Assembly: GCA_964393605.1 (NCBI GenBank) | Contig: CAYMUL010000003.1 | Span: forward strand, 124,001 to 188,000 | Length of the DNA: 64,000 nucleotides | Reading direction: 5' to 3' | Origin: CAYMUL01 sp964393605 | GTDB taxonomy: Bacteria > Bacteroidota > Ignavibacteria > Ignavibacteriales > Ignavibacteriaceae | Program-made: the position numbers and the translations under genes | The notes under the pieces: generated by a model | Database searches by the model: none | Seen by the model: only the letters and a program-made list of their open reading frames with translations | Told to the model about the DNA's origin: nothing | In this document: positions 15,701 to 24,700 of the stretch, piece after piece | How the letters are laid out: each line of letters begins with the position of its first letter | Position numbering within the stretch: the first letter of the stretch is position 1

Positions 15701-17479
15701 TTATTTCGTCAAGAGTAATTTTTTTGTCGATGAAAATCTTCCCGCATTCAATTGATAAAAATAGACACCGCTTATTAATTGATAATTTATAGTTGATAAT
15801 TGATAATTGTGGGTGCCGGCACCGAGCAATTCATTATTGATTAATATTGCAACTTCATTTCCTAACACATCGAAAATTTTCAAAGTTACATTTTCGGCTT
15901 GCGGTAATTCAAAGCTAATGTTGGTTGTCGGATTGAAAGGATTCGGATAATTTTGACGTAAAGAAAATTCTTTTGGAAATGAATTGATATCAATTTCAAT
16001 TTCATGTGAGTAAAAATATTTCCCATCAAGATCAATTTGTTTAAGACGATATTTTACTGCGCCGTTGAAGGAATTATTAATTGTGAAATCATCAAATGAA
16101 TAATTTGTCGGTTCGGTGGTAGTTCCTCTGCCGGCAACAAAACCAATTTTCTCGTAAGTGCCTGAAGCCGAAGCGCGTTCAATTTCAAATCCGCTATTAT
16201 TTTTTTCGCTCGATGTATTCCAGTTTAAACGAACAAACTCATTCATGAAATTTGCTGTGAAAGAAGAAAGTTCAACCGGAATGATTTCACCGAAATCAAC
16301 ATAATTTATGTACTGCATATTCGTACCCGTTGAAATTGTTCTCACTAAATTGCCAAGAGTATCAAGTTCATGAATGCCCGCGCCGTTAGTGGTTAAATAG
16401 TTTCCGTTGCCAAGTCTTGCAACACCTCTGTTGCCGGTAACTTGAGTCCAGAATGAAAGTTGCGTTCCGCTTGGCGAATAAATTGCAAGTCCCGAAGGAA
16501 CCGAAAAAACTGCAACCCCAATATTCCCATTCGGAAGTACAACAACCTGTTGTGGAAATTGAATAGAGACGGCAAAATCACTTAAATAATTTCCATTTAA
16601 ATCATAGCGATGAACAGCATCACTCGTTGAGCCGGAAACCAAAACATCATTTTGTCTGAAAGTTATGCAGAAAGGGCTATTCAAACCGCCAGCACCCACA
16701 GAAATAAAATTGCCGATATAATTTCCTGAAAGATCAAACTCTGCAATAGCATTTTGATTGCCGCCGCTTCCCACAGCAACAACCAGGTTTCCATTGCCGG
16801 GACGGTAATTGTGTCCACGCATATTATCTAACAATGTTGGATTAACTCCCCCCACCGGCGCAAGTACCGCGACATAATTCCCGCTCGTATCATACTTTTG
16901 AACGAGATCGGAAATTTGATCGGATACAGAAATAAAACCACCGGGATTGTAACGTGCCTCTTTTGGTGATTGTAAATTGGGATTGTTCGTCGGAATAAAA
17001 TTTTCATTAACAACGTTACCTGTCTGAATATCGAAAGCCATAACTCTGTCGGCAGTCCAATCCGGTACTAAAAATAATTTAGATGGCGTTCTTCCGTTCG
17101 GATAGTTGTTTGATGGTTCTTTCATCTTGAAATCATTTTCGTAAAATAAATATGCTTTCGAAAGATCGAAACGAGTAGCGACTTCACTATAAGTCAACAA
17201 TTCCGCGCCTTCGAGCGGGTGTGCAAAATTTTTGATTAAACAATATTGAATATCGCCGTGAAAAAATCTCATCACTTCAAGAAAAGAATTATCCTCCAAA
17301 ACAATTTTGAGAGGAAGATTAAGATTGACGGCTACATTTTTTGCATCGAGAAATATGCTTGGATTTTGCTCCTTCTCTTCAAATGCTTTTTGAACATTCT
17401 TATCTACTTGAGCAGTTGCAGTGATAGCAAAAACTCCGGCGAGAAGAACTGAAAGAATAAATTGTCGAAATGATTTCAT
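15701..17479 (-). CDS. Secreted NHL-like beta-propeller protein with T9SS sorting domain
   Basis: A 592-residue exported protein: signal peptide (residues 1-23), then repeats of the YDLNGNYLSDF and FDLSGNYIGNF type at about 130-390, suggesting a six-blade NHL/SMP-30-like propeller. A fibronectin-like segment follows (VELSSFTANF...SEKNNSGFEIER, about 400-490), then a C-terminal type IX sorting domain from NYPNPFNPTTNI (near 505) to FSSTKKLLLTK. The strand before the final turn is replaced by a low-complexity NYQLSTINYQL segment. No catalytic residues are visible; a binding or adhesion role is possible. Confidence 0.83.
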   Translation of the reverse strand: MKSFRQFILSVLLAGVFAITATAQVDKNVQKAFEEKEQNPSIFLDAKNVAVNLNLPLKIVLEDNSFLEVMRFFHGDIQYCLIKNFAHPLEGAELLTYSEVATRFDLSKAYLFYENDFKMKEPSNNYPNGRTPSKLFLVPDWTADRVMAFDIQTGNVVNENFIPTNNPNLQSPKEARYNPGGFISVSDQISDLVQKYDTSGNYVAVLAPVGGVNPTLLDNMRGHNYRPGNGNLVVAVGSGGNQNAIAEFDLSGNYIGNFISVGAGGLNSPFCITFRQNDVLVSGSTSDAVHRYDLNGNYLSDFAVSIQFPQQVVVLPNGNIGVAVFSVPSGLAIYSPSGTQLSFWTQVTGNRGVARLGNGNYLTTNGAGIHELDTLGNLVRTISTGTNMQYINYVDFGEIIPVELSSFTANFMNEFVRLNWNTSSEKNNSGFEIERASASGTYEKIGFVAGRGTTTEPTNYSFDDFTINNSFNGAVKYRLKQIDLDGKYFYSHEIEIDINSFPKEFSLRQNYPNPFNPTTNISFELPQAENVTLKIFDVLGNEVAILINNELLGAGTHNYQLSTINYQLISGVYFYQLNAGRFSSTKKLLLTK

Positions 17480-17526
17480 GATGATTCCTTGTTAGAATTT
17501 AAGAGTTGAAAACTTTTTTGATAAAC

Positions 17527-19260
17527 TTACTTCATTATAATAAACTTTTTCGTCGCAGAAAAATTACCGGCAGTGAGTTGGTAGAAATATATTCCGCTCG
17601 GTAATTGATAATTAAAAATTAATAATTGATAATTGTAGTTGCCTGCTTCTTTCCACTCGTTATCTATCAATGTTGCAACTTCATTGCCAAGAATATCAAA
17701 GATCTTTAGCACTACATTGCCGGACGCTGAAAGCTGATAACTGATTACTGTACTCGGATTAAACGGATTCGGATAATTCTGTTCGAGCGAAAAATTTTCT
17801 ATCATTTCCGAAAAATTAATTTCTATTTCTCCCACATTTTTTTTCGTTCCATCAAAATCAATTTGAAAAATTCTATACTCATATTTTCCGAAGTCGAGGT
17901 TTTTATCATTGAATAAATAATTTTTTCTTTCGGTTGTTGTTCCAAAACCGTCAACAAAACCGGCAAACTCAAACTCGGTAATATTATTCGAATTAATTTT
18001 CCTTCGTACAATTTCAAATCCTCTATTATTTTTTTCAGAATTTGTAACCCACTTCAATAGTACGCCGGAGGCAACGACTTCATAACTCAATGAAGAAATC
18101 TCTACCGGAATCGTTTGATAAAATCTGCGGTATAACTCATTCCATAATTCAGGACGAGAGCCGTCATAACCCAAAGCCCACATACCGACACCTCGAATAT
18201 TTTTTGATTGTGCAAGTGCATATTTAACTCCCAAACTCGAATCGTTATCGTACCAAACTTGATACCATTCATTACTACTTTGATAACGATACCATGGAAC
18301 TTGATGAGTTGCTGACCAAATTAATCCATGTTGTTGGACGTTGACGGCATCGTTTTGAAATCTTGTTGAGGCGATGTAATCAACAACTGTTGAACCGGGA
18401 AGATTAGTTTCTGTTTTCCATTTCAAACCATAATACGGTACACCCAAAATAATTTTTTGAGGATTATTATTGATTGCAGTTTGATATTGCGAAGTGATTG
18501 TGTTGTAAATGTTATAAGTTCCGCCTGTGTAAGGTGCGCAAGGTCCGGTCGTCGTACTCCAGCTACCATAAAAAGAATATCCCATGATAAAAATATAATC
18601 GCATGAGTTTGCTAAACCGGGTAAATCCCATCCTCCCCAATTTACGGCGGGACCGGCGAAAGAAACTTCCCAAGCAGGATTAGCCGCATGAATAAAGGTT
18701 GTAAGCTCGCTCATAAAACCGTTTAGCAGCGCGCCTCTGTCGGCAGTGTAAAGTCCTTCAAAGTCTATATTCACCCCATCGAGTTGATACTGCAACATCC
18801 GATTCTTCACGTTAGTAAAAAATGTTTGCTTAACAGATGGAGTTGTAAGAATTGTCCGAATCTGATCTTTATCAAAATTCACAACGGTTAAAATTACTTT
18901 CACTCCGTTTTGATGTGCAGTGTTTATAATACTCGTCCAGGGCCAGCCTGCGGGGTTTGTAAGTGAGCCGGTTGTGCTGACGACAAAATCAAATGCGGCG
19001 ATGTGTGTGAGAATATCGTAACGTAAATATGGTGCGGCAGTTGAATATTCCCAATCGGGTAGGTAACCGAAAATTGTCGCATTCGTTAATCGTGTTTTAT
19101 CAAACTTTAACGGGATTATATCTCGTCCGGCATTCGGATCGTTTTCAACAATTCTCTCATCAGAAGAAAATTCTTCTCTGTGAAGTTTATGAATTGAGAT
19201 TTCGTCAATCTGTGCGAATATGTTTAACGAGAAAATGATGAGTAGTAATATTTTTTTCAT
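17527..19260 (-). CDS. Secreted GH18 family glycosidase (chitinase-like) with T9SS sorting domain
   Basis: A 577-residue exported protein with a signal peptide (residues 1-16). A TIM-barrel of glycoside hydrolase family 18 occupies about 58-375: the opening strand IFGYLPDWEYS, the catalytic DxxDxDxE motif as LDGVNIDFEG (near residues 155-163, Glu as acid/base), the strand YIFIMGYSFYG and the late VGMWALGYDG. A fibronectin-like domain (about 385-475) and a T9SS sorting domain (NYPNPFNPSTVI onward) follow. The motif is complete, so chitinase or endo-N-acetylglucosaminidase-like activity on glycans or peptidoglycan is plausible; the substrate is not shown. Confidence 0.88.
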   Translation of the reverse strand: MKKILLLIIFSLNIFAQIDEISIHKLHREEFSSDERIVENDPNAGRDIIPLKFDKTRLTNATIFGYLPDWEYSTAAPYLRYDILTHIAAFDFVVSTTGSLTNPAGWPWTSIINTAHQNGVKVILTVVNFDKDQIRTILTTPSVKQTFFTNVKNRMLQYQLDGVNIDFEGLYTADRGALLNGFMSELTTFIHAANPAWEVSFAGPAVNWGGWDLPGLANSCDYIFIMGYSFYGSWSTTTGPCAPYTGGTYNIYNTITSQYQTAINNNPQKIILGVPYYGLKWKTETNLPGSTVVDYIASTRFQNDAVNVQQHGLIWSATHQVPWYRYQSSNEWYQVWYDNDSSLGVKYALAQSKNIRGVGMWALGYDGSRPELWNELYRRFYQTIPVEISSLSYEVVASGVLLKWVTNSEKNNRGFEIVRRKINSNNITEFEFAGFVDGFGTTTERKNYLFNDKNLDFGKYEYRIFQIDFDGTKKNVGEIEINFSEMIENFSLEQNYPNPFNPSTVISYQLSASGNVVLKIFDILGNEVATLIDNEWKEAGNYNYQLLIFNYQLPSGIYFYQLTAGNFSATKKFIIMK

Positions 19261-19380
19261 TCTTTAACTATTATAATTTTTACTTACAGTTACGGGTGCA
19301 AATGTAAAGATAAATCTTGATTTGGTAAATGAACTGTGAAATAGATTTGGGAAAATAATATCGAAGTGGGTGTGGAAAAG

Positions 19381-20289
19381 TTAATAAAGCCGGCTTCTTT
19401 TTTTCAGATATGAAAAGAGTGCTTTGTCGAAATTTGCCGATGTTTCAATTAAATTATAATCGATGCCGAAATTCAGGCAGTTCGATTTGATGGAGTTTAT
19501 AAAATTATCCATCGCTTCGCGGTATGCCTTTCTTATCTGATGCGGCTGAGTTGTCATCTCTTCGCCGGTTTCGAGATCGACAAAGACAGAATCATTTTTG
19601 AAACCGAATGCCGTCTCAATCGGATCGAGTATGTGAAAAACAATCACTTCATTTTTATTGTACCGCAAATGTTTTAAAGAAGAAATTACTGCTTCGGGAT
19701 CGTCGAAAAAATCTGAGATAACAATAACCAAGCCACGCTTCTTAATTTTTTCGGCAACAGTGTGAAGACTTTTTCCCGTTTCTGTTTTGCTTGAAGGAGT
19801 TGCCTGCGAAATTGCGAAGAGAATTTCTTTCAAATAAATTTGAGATGCATTCGGCGGAAGGAATTTATTTATCGTTTCATCGTAAAGAGTTAAACTGACT
19901 GCATCTTTTTGTTTCAACATTAAAAAACTCAAACTCGCGGCGAGCATCGAAGCGTAATGAAATTTTGTTACATTGCCTTTCGAAGAAAAATTCATCGACT
20001 TACTGCAATCCATCGCGATGTAACATTTTAAGTTAGTTTCTTCTTCGTATTGCTTAACAAAGTAGCGATCAGTCTTACCGTAAATTTTCCAATCGATACT
20101 TTTTAGAGAATCTCCCTGCATGTAAGGTCGATGCTGGCTAAACTCAATACTGAAGCCGTGATACGGGCTTTTGTGCAATCCGAGCATAAAACCTTCCACA
20201 ATATATTTTGCGCGAAGATCCAAAGAAGAAATTTTAGAAATTACTTCAGGTTGAAGATACTTCGTGAACTCGACGCTGCCGGGTTGCAT
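19381..20289 (-). CDS. DUF58 domain-containing protein
   Basis: A 302-residue soluble protein of the DUF58 family. Family marks: the SLDLRAKYIVEGFMLGLHKSPYHG region, SFEFSQHRPYMQGDSLKSIDWK-type segment (here IEFSQHRPYMQGDSLKSIDWK), and a vWA-like metal site DCSKSM (near residue 93) with a later VIVISDFFDD. DUF58 proteins usually sit beside a MoxR AAA+ ATPase and Bat/vWA membrane proteins; the partners are not seen here. Its ATG overlaps the stop of the upstream TPR lipoprotein gene (TAATG). Confidence 0.88.
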   Translation of the reverse strand: MQPGSVEFTKYLQPEVISKISSLDLRAKYIVEGFMLGLHKSPYHGFSIEFSQHRPYMQGDSLKSIDWKIYGKTDRYFVKQYEEETNLKCYIAMDCSKSMNFSSKGNVTKFHYASMLAASLSFLMLKQKDAVSLTLYDETINKFLPPNASQIYLKEILFAISQATPSSKTETGKSLHTVAEKIKKRGLVIVISDFFDDPEAVISSLKHLRYNKNEVIVFHILDPIETAFGFKNDSVFVDLETGEEMTTQPHQIRKAYREAMDNFINSIKSNCLNFGIDYNLIETSANFDKALFSYLKKRSRLY

Positions 20290-20792
20290 TATTCTTGCGC
20301 GACTTTTCTTTTTAGGATTTCATCGGGAGTGAGCCCCATGTTGTTCAATTCCTCGCGGGCAGATTCTACCAATTGATGCGCAGGGAATTTTGAAACGAAG
20401 AGATTGTAGGTCGCTGTTGCCAAATCAAAATTTTTTAATTCATTTGCTTGAATAAATCCAATCATGAATAATGAAAGAGGAGCTTCTTCACTCGCGGAAT
20501 ATTTATCAACAACCTTTTGATAGTATTCAATCGATTTCTGAAACGACGCTTCGGCGGAAATGTCATTTGGAAGTTTTGCCTGATAAATTTTTGCGATTTC
20601 GAAAAGAGATTTAGCCGCGTTGTTTCCTTCGGGATATTCTGTTGCAAGTGCTTCGTATTCAAGTATTGCTTCGGAAAATTTATTTTCTTTCATAAATTTT
20701 TCTGCGGAGGAAAGATACTCTTCTTCAGATTTTTTTGAACAGCCGGCAATTATCAGCGAACAAAATAAAATTGTAACAAGTTTTATTTTCAT
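20289..20792 (-). CDS. TPR lipoprotein (BamD/YbgF-like)
   Basis: A 167-residue lipoprotein: signal peptide with lipobox LIIAGC (Cys near residue 18), followed by three tetratricopeptide-type helical hairpins (EFLSSAEKFMKENKFSEAI-like, FEIAKIYQAKLPNDISAEASF, SLFMIGFIQANELKNFDLA). The pattern resembles BamD (YfiO) and YbgF repeats but it is shorter than BamD (about 245 residues), so it is probably a related periplasmic scaffold and not the Bam component itself. Co-directional and overlapping with the DUF58 gene; divergent from the esterase. Confidence 0.78.
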   Translation of the reverse strand: MKIKLVTILFCSLIIAGCSKKSEEEYLSSAEKFMKENKFSEAILEYEALATEYPEGNNAAKSLFEIAKIYQAKLPNDISAEASFQKSIEYYQKVVDKYSASEEAPLSLFMIGFIQANELKNFDLATATYNLFVSKFPAHQLVESAREELNNMGLTPDEILKRKVAQE

Positions 20793-20867
20793 CTAATTTA
20801 TTTTCTTATTTTTGATTCCAAGCTATTAAAATTGATTTTGAACCACAATCCAAAAAACTAAACCGAT

Positions 20868-21656
20868 ATGAATACCACAAGAATATTAATAGGGTTATTG
20901 CTTCTTTTCCTCTTCACTTCCACATTTGCGCAACAAAAATGGGGAATTAAATCGAATCACGTTCCCGATGTTAACACCGTGTACGTTTTTACTCCGAAGA
21001 ATTATGACGCGAAAAAAAGTTATCCGCTCCTCTATTTGCTTCATGGCTGGAGCGGCAATTATGAACAGTGGAACTCAATTTTAGATTTACAAAAAATCGC
21101 AACAGAAAATCAATTCATCATCGTTTGCCCCGATGGTTACTACGATTCGTGGTATGTAGACAGTCCGCAAAAGAAAACAAGTCAGTATCAAAAATTTTTC
21201 TTTTATGATTTGATAAAACGAGTTCACGCAACATTTAAAATTGACACACCGTATATTTTTATCAGCGGATTGAGCATGGGAGGTTTCGGCGCGATTTCCC
21301 TTTTCCTTTCACGTCCCGATTATTTTTATTCCGCCGGAAGTACAAGCGGTGTTCTCGATATTCTTCCGTTCGCCGGCAAGTGGGGAATGGATAAATTATT
21401 CTCGAAAGATGACTACAAAATCTTCTCGCCTATCAACCGATTGAACGACCTGAAAACAAAATCAAAGCAGATAATAATTGATTCCGGAGTTGATGATTTT
21501 GGATTCGAAGTCAATCAAAAATTTTTTGAAAAAGCGAGAGAGTTAAAAATTCCTATCACATTTTTAGCTCAGCCGGGCGCGCATACAAAAGAGTACTGGA
21601 AAAACTCAATCACTTATCACATAAAATTTTTCAAAGATCAGGTAAAAGAAAAATAA
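20868..21656 (+). CDS. Secreted esterase, alpha/beta hydrolase (esterase D / CE1-like)
   Basis: A 262-residue exported hydrolase with a signal peptide (residues 1-21, ending TSTFAQ). The esterase D fold marks are YPLLYLLHGWSGNYEQW (oxyanion region), the nucleophile elbow FISGLSMGGFGA (Ser near residue 139), an Asp in IIDSGVDDFGF and the catalytic His in PGAHTKEYW. The triad is therefore complete. Relatives include feruloyl/acetyl-xylan esterases and FrmB-type esterases; the substrate is unknown. Stand-alone, divergent from the TPR lipoprotein, and converging with the long CHAT gene. Confidence 0.85.
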   Translation: MNTTRILIGLLLLFLFTSTFAQQKWGIKSNHVPDVNTVYVFTPKNYDAKKSYPLLYLLHGWSGNYEQWNSILDLQKIATENQFIIVCPDGYYDSWYVDSPQKKTSQYQKFFFYDLIKRVHATFKIDTPYIFISGLSMGGFGAISLFLSRPDYFYSAGSTSGVLDILPFAGKWGMDKLFSKDDYKIFSPINRLNDLKTKSKQIIIDSGVDDFGFEVNQKFFEKARELKIPITFLAQPGAHTKEYWKNSITYHIKFFKDQVKEK

Positions 21657-21716
21657 GAGAGAAAAGGAAATCTGTGCCCGCAAATTGTCGAACACAGATT
21701 CCACATTTCGTTTCGA

Positions 21717-24700
21717 CTATTCGTAATTGCCGACGAGTATAAATCCTGCCCAATAATATGGAAACGCAAATTTTGGATTTTGCGACAATGTTTTCTTCGC
21801 ATTCCTCAACGCTTCAATTTTGTTCATCGTTTTTAAATTACCATAAAATAATTTCATCAATTCAAATGTTGATTCATCATCAACTTTCCAAAGTGAAGCG
21901 ATTACCGTTTGTACACCGACTTCAAAAAAAGCATTCGCCGGATTTACATACCAACCTTGAATTAATTCATCGCTCACCGCCGTTTTGCATGCAGAAAGCG
22001 TAACAAGATTAAAACATTGAAGATTGCTAAGCGTATTGATATCCTCAATAGTTAGTTTCCCTTCCTTCTCTCCCGGTTTTGGTGCCATTGTTAAATATGA
22101 TTTCGCCGGATCAGTGTAATCCATATTTCCGTGCGTTGCAAAGTGAATTGCATTAAACGGCGCGGCGATTTCATGCACTTTGTCGAGCGTCGCTTCCTTT
22201 GATGCATACACAACTGCATCAGAGTAAATGCTCTTTAAAGATTTTGCTTCTTTCTCGGCATTCTCTAAAGTGTTGTCGGGATTTCCGAATGCAACCAATT
22301 TCATTGCGCCATCTTGAGCATCGCAAATTGCGGAGAATACATCGAGAGAACTTGTGTAGAAGCAATCGAAATCATCGCCTAAGAATCCGCCGAAGTCCTG
22401 GTTTGAATTTTTGATTAACACTTCAAACGGCACGTAGTATAATTTTCCGTAAGGAATGATTGATAAAATTTTCTTCCCCTGCAATTCTTCTTGAACCGGT
22501 TCAATCAGCGCGGCAAAGAGTTCGTTAGAAACTTTTAAGTAAGGTTGGATTTGAGTTTCATATTCTAAATCCATTTCCGCATTCGTTGGCTTGAAAGTTT
22601 TCGGATCAATGTTTCCTACAGCGGTTGGGATTTGTGAATCTTTCAAGTAACGATAGAACTGAACAACTTTCTTTTCCAGATTATCTCTACCAATCTCAAC
22701 AACTTTTGCCGTAACAGATTTTTTTGTAGCAACGAAAATATAAAGTTGATTGCTTCCCATCAGATAAGCAAGCACGGCGACATCATCGGGAATCAGATTT
22801 TTGTTACGCATAAAAGTTTTTGGATTTACAGAACTTTTAAAGTAATCCGCCAACTCCGGAAATTGTTTTACGGTGTTATTGATGAAATTCAGATATTCAT
22901 TCTCGGCAATCTTTTTTATTTCAAGAAGTTTATTGATCTTATCTTTGTTTTGTTGCTCGACCGGTTTCGATTGTTCTTTTATCAATTCGTTTTCGGCGAG
23001 TTCTTTTTTGATCTTCAAATCTTTTTCTTGATCGATGATATCTTTTTGTTTTTCATCCTGCGGCGTGAATTGTTTTGAGCCGAATGATTGGCGAAGCCCT
23101 TCATTATTGCTCCTCTCAAGATAAAACAACGCGCTATCTGTCATCCCTTTCTGAAAGAAAAGCGAAACAAGCATCTCATAAATTTGAACTTTCTCTTCGC
23201 CGGAGGAGAATATTTTTGAAGCTTTATCACCGCCAACAAGTTTGCTTCTGATAAACTCTACGGTGTTAACGGCATCTCTCAGATACTCGATACTCTTGTC
23301 AATATTGTTTTGCGATTTAGAAACCAAAGCCGATGTATAAAGCGGTTGATATAAAAATCTTGTTGTACCAATTTGTTTCGATAATGAAATAGATTCATCC
23401 AAATATTTTAATGCGGAATTATAATCTTGTTTCAAATAGAAAACTTTACCGAGCACACCTGCGGTTTCTGTAATGCGGTCTTTCTCTCCGATTTTCTTTG
23501 CCCAATCATACGCCAGCTGAGAATTCTTTAACGCCTCATCATAATTTTTCTGATCAATTTCGAGGCGGCTGAAATTTGAATAAATAGAAGTTAGAAGTCT
23601 GTTCGATTCAACCTTCTTTGCCAACGTTAATGCATCGGTGAGCCACTTTCGCGAATCGTCATACTTCTTCATCATCAAATAAATTTCGCCGATGTTTGAG
23701 CGAACGATTGCATAAAATTCATTTTCGATTTTGAACTTTTCCAAAATTGCCAAAGCTTTTTGAAAGTAGCCGAGTGCCGTTTCATTATCTCCCTGCCAAT
23801 AATAAACATTTCCCATATTATTCAGCGGCGTTGCCTGACCGACCTCATCATTCAAACTTTTGTATACGCTGTCTGCAAGTCTATACTGTTCAATTGCATT
23901 TGCATATTCGCCAATTTGATTTGAGAGATTTCCCAAGCTGATATAAACGCCGGCAATTCCCCAAGGATTTTTTATTTCATCGAAGACTTTCATTAATGAA
24001 TTATAAATGTCGCGGGCTTTTTTCAAGTCTCCTTGCAACACGGCAATATCTGCAAAACCAAAATCTGAGTTTGCAACTCTTGCACGGTCATTAATAGCTT
24101 CAGAAAGTACACGAGCATCGGAAAAATATTTCAATGCTTTTTCAAAATCACCTTTAGAGATTTGCAGATAACCGAGATCAATTAATATAAAAGCTTCGCG
24201 TGCTTTCTCTCCGGTTTCGCGATATATTTTTAATGCTTCATCAAAGTAATGATATGCTTTTTCGATATCGCCTTTATCGTTGTACAATCTCGCATACATC
24301 GTATAAACGAAAGCGATGTTCCCGACGCTTTCAAGTTCCTGCGCTAATTTTAAACTTGCATCAAAAATAACTTTTGCAGAGTCGTAGTTTCTTCTCTTCT
24401 CAAATTTTAACAAACCGAGATTGACCATAGAATAGAGTTGTGTAACTTTATCTCCGGTTTGAATAGAAAGATTGTAAGATTCAGTCCACGCTTTATCAGC
24501 TTCATCGAATCTCGCGGCTTCATAGTAAGTGTGCCCGATATTATGAATAGCATCGCCGATATCAATTTTATTTTTTAGGAGAATTCTCAAGTCAATTACT
24601 TTTTGATGATACTCGATTGCTTTGGTATAATCTTTTAAAGATTTATAAAGATCTCCGATGTCTTTGTAGATATCAGCTTTGGAAGAAGTATCATCAACAT

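Noticed and set aside
22746..23078. Phe/Ile-rich plus-strand frame of 110 codons that could look like a membrane protein
   Set aside because: It is antisense to the Lys/Glu-rich linker of the large CHAT protein, whose codons read backwards as Phe/Leu.
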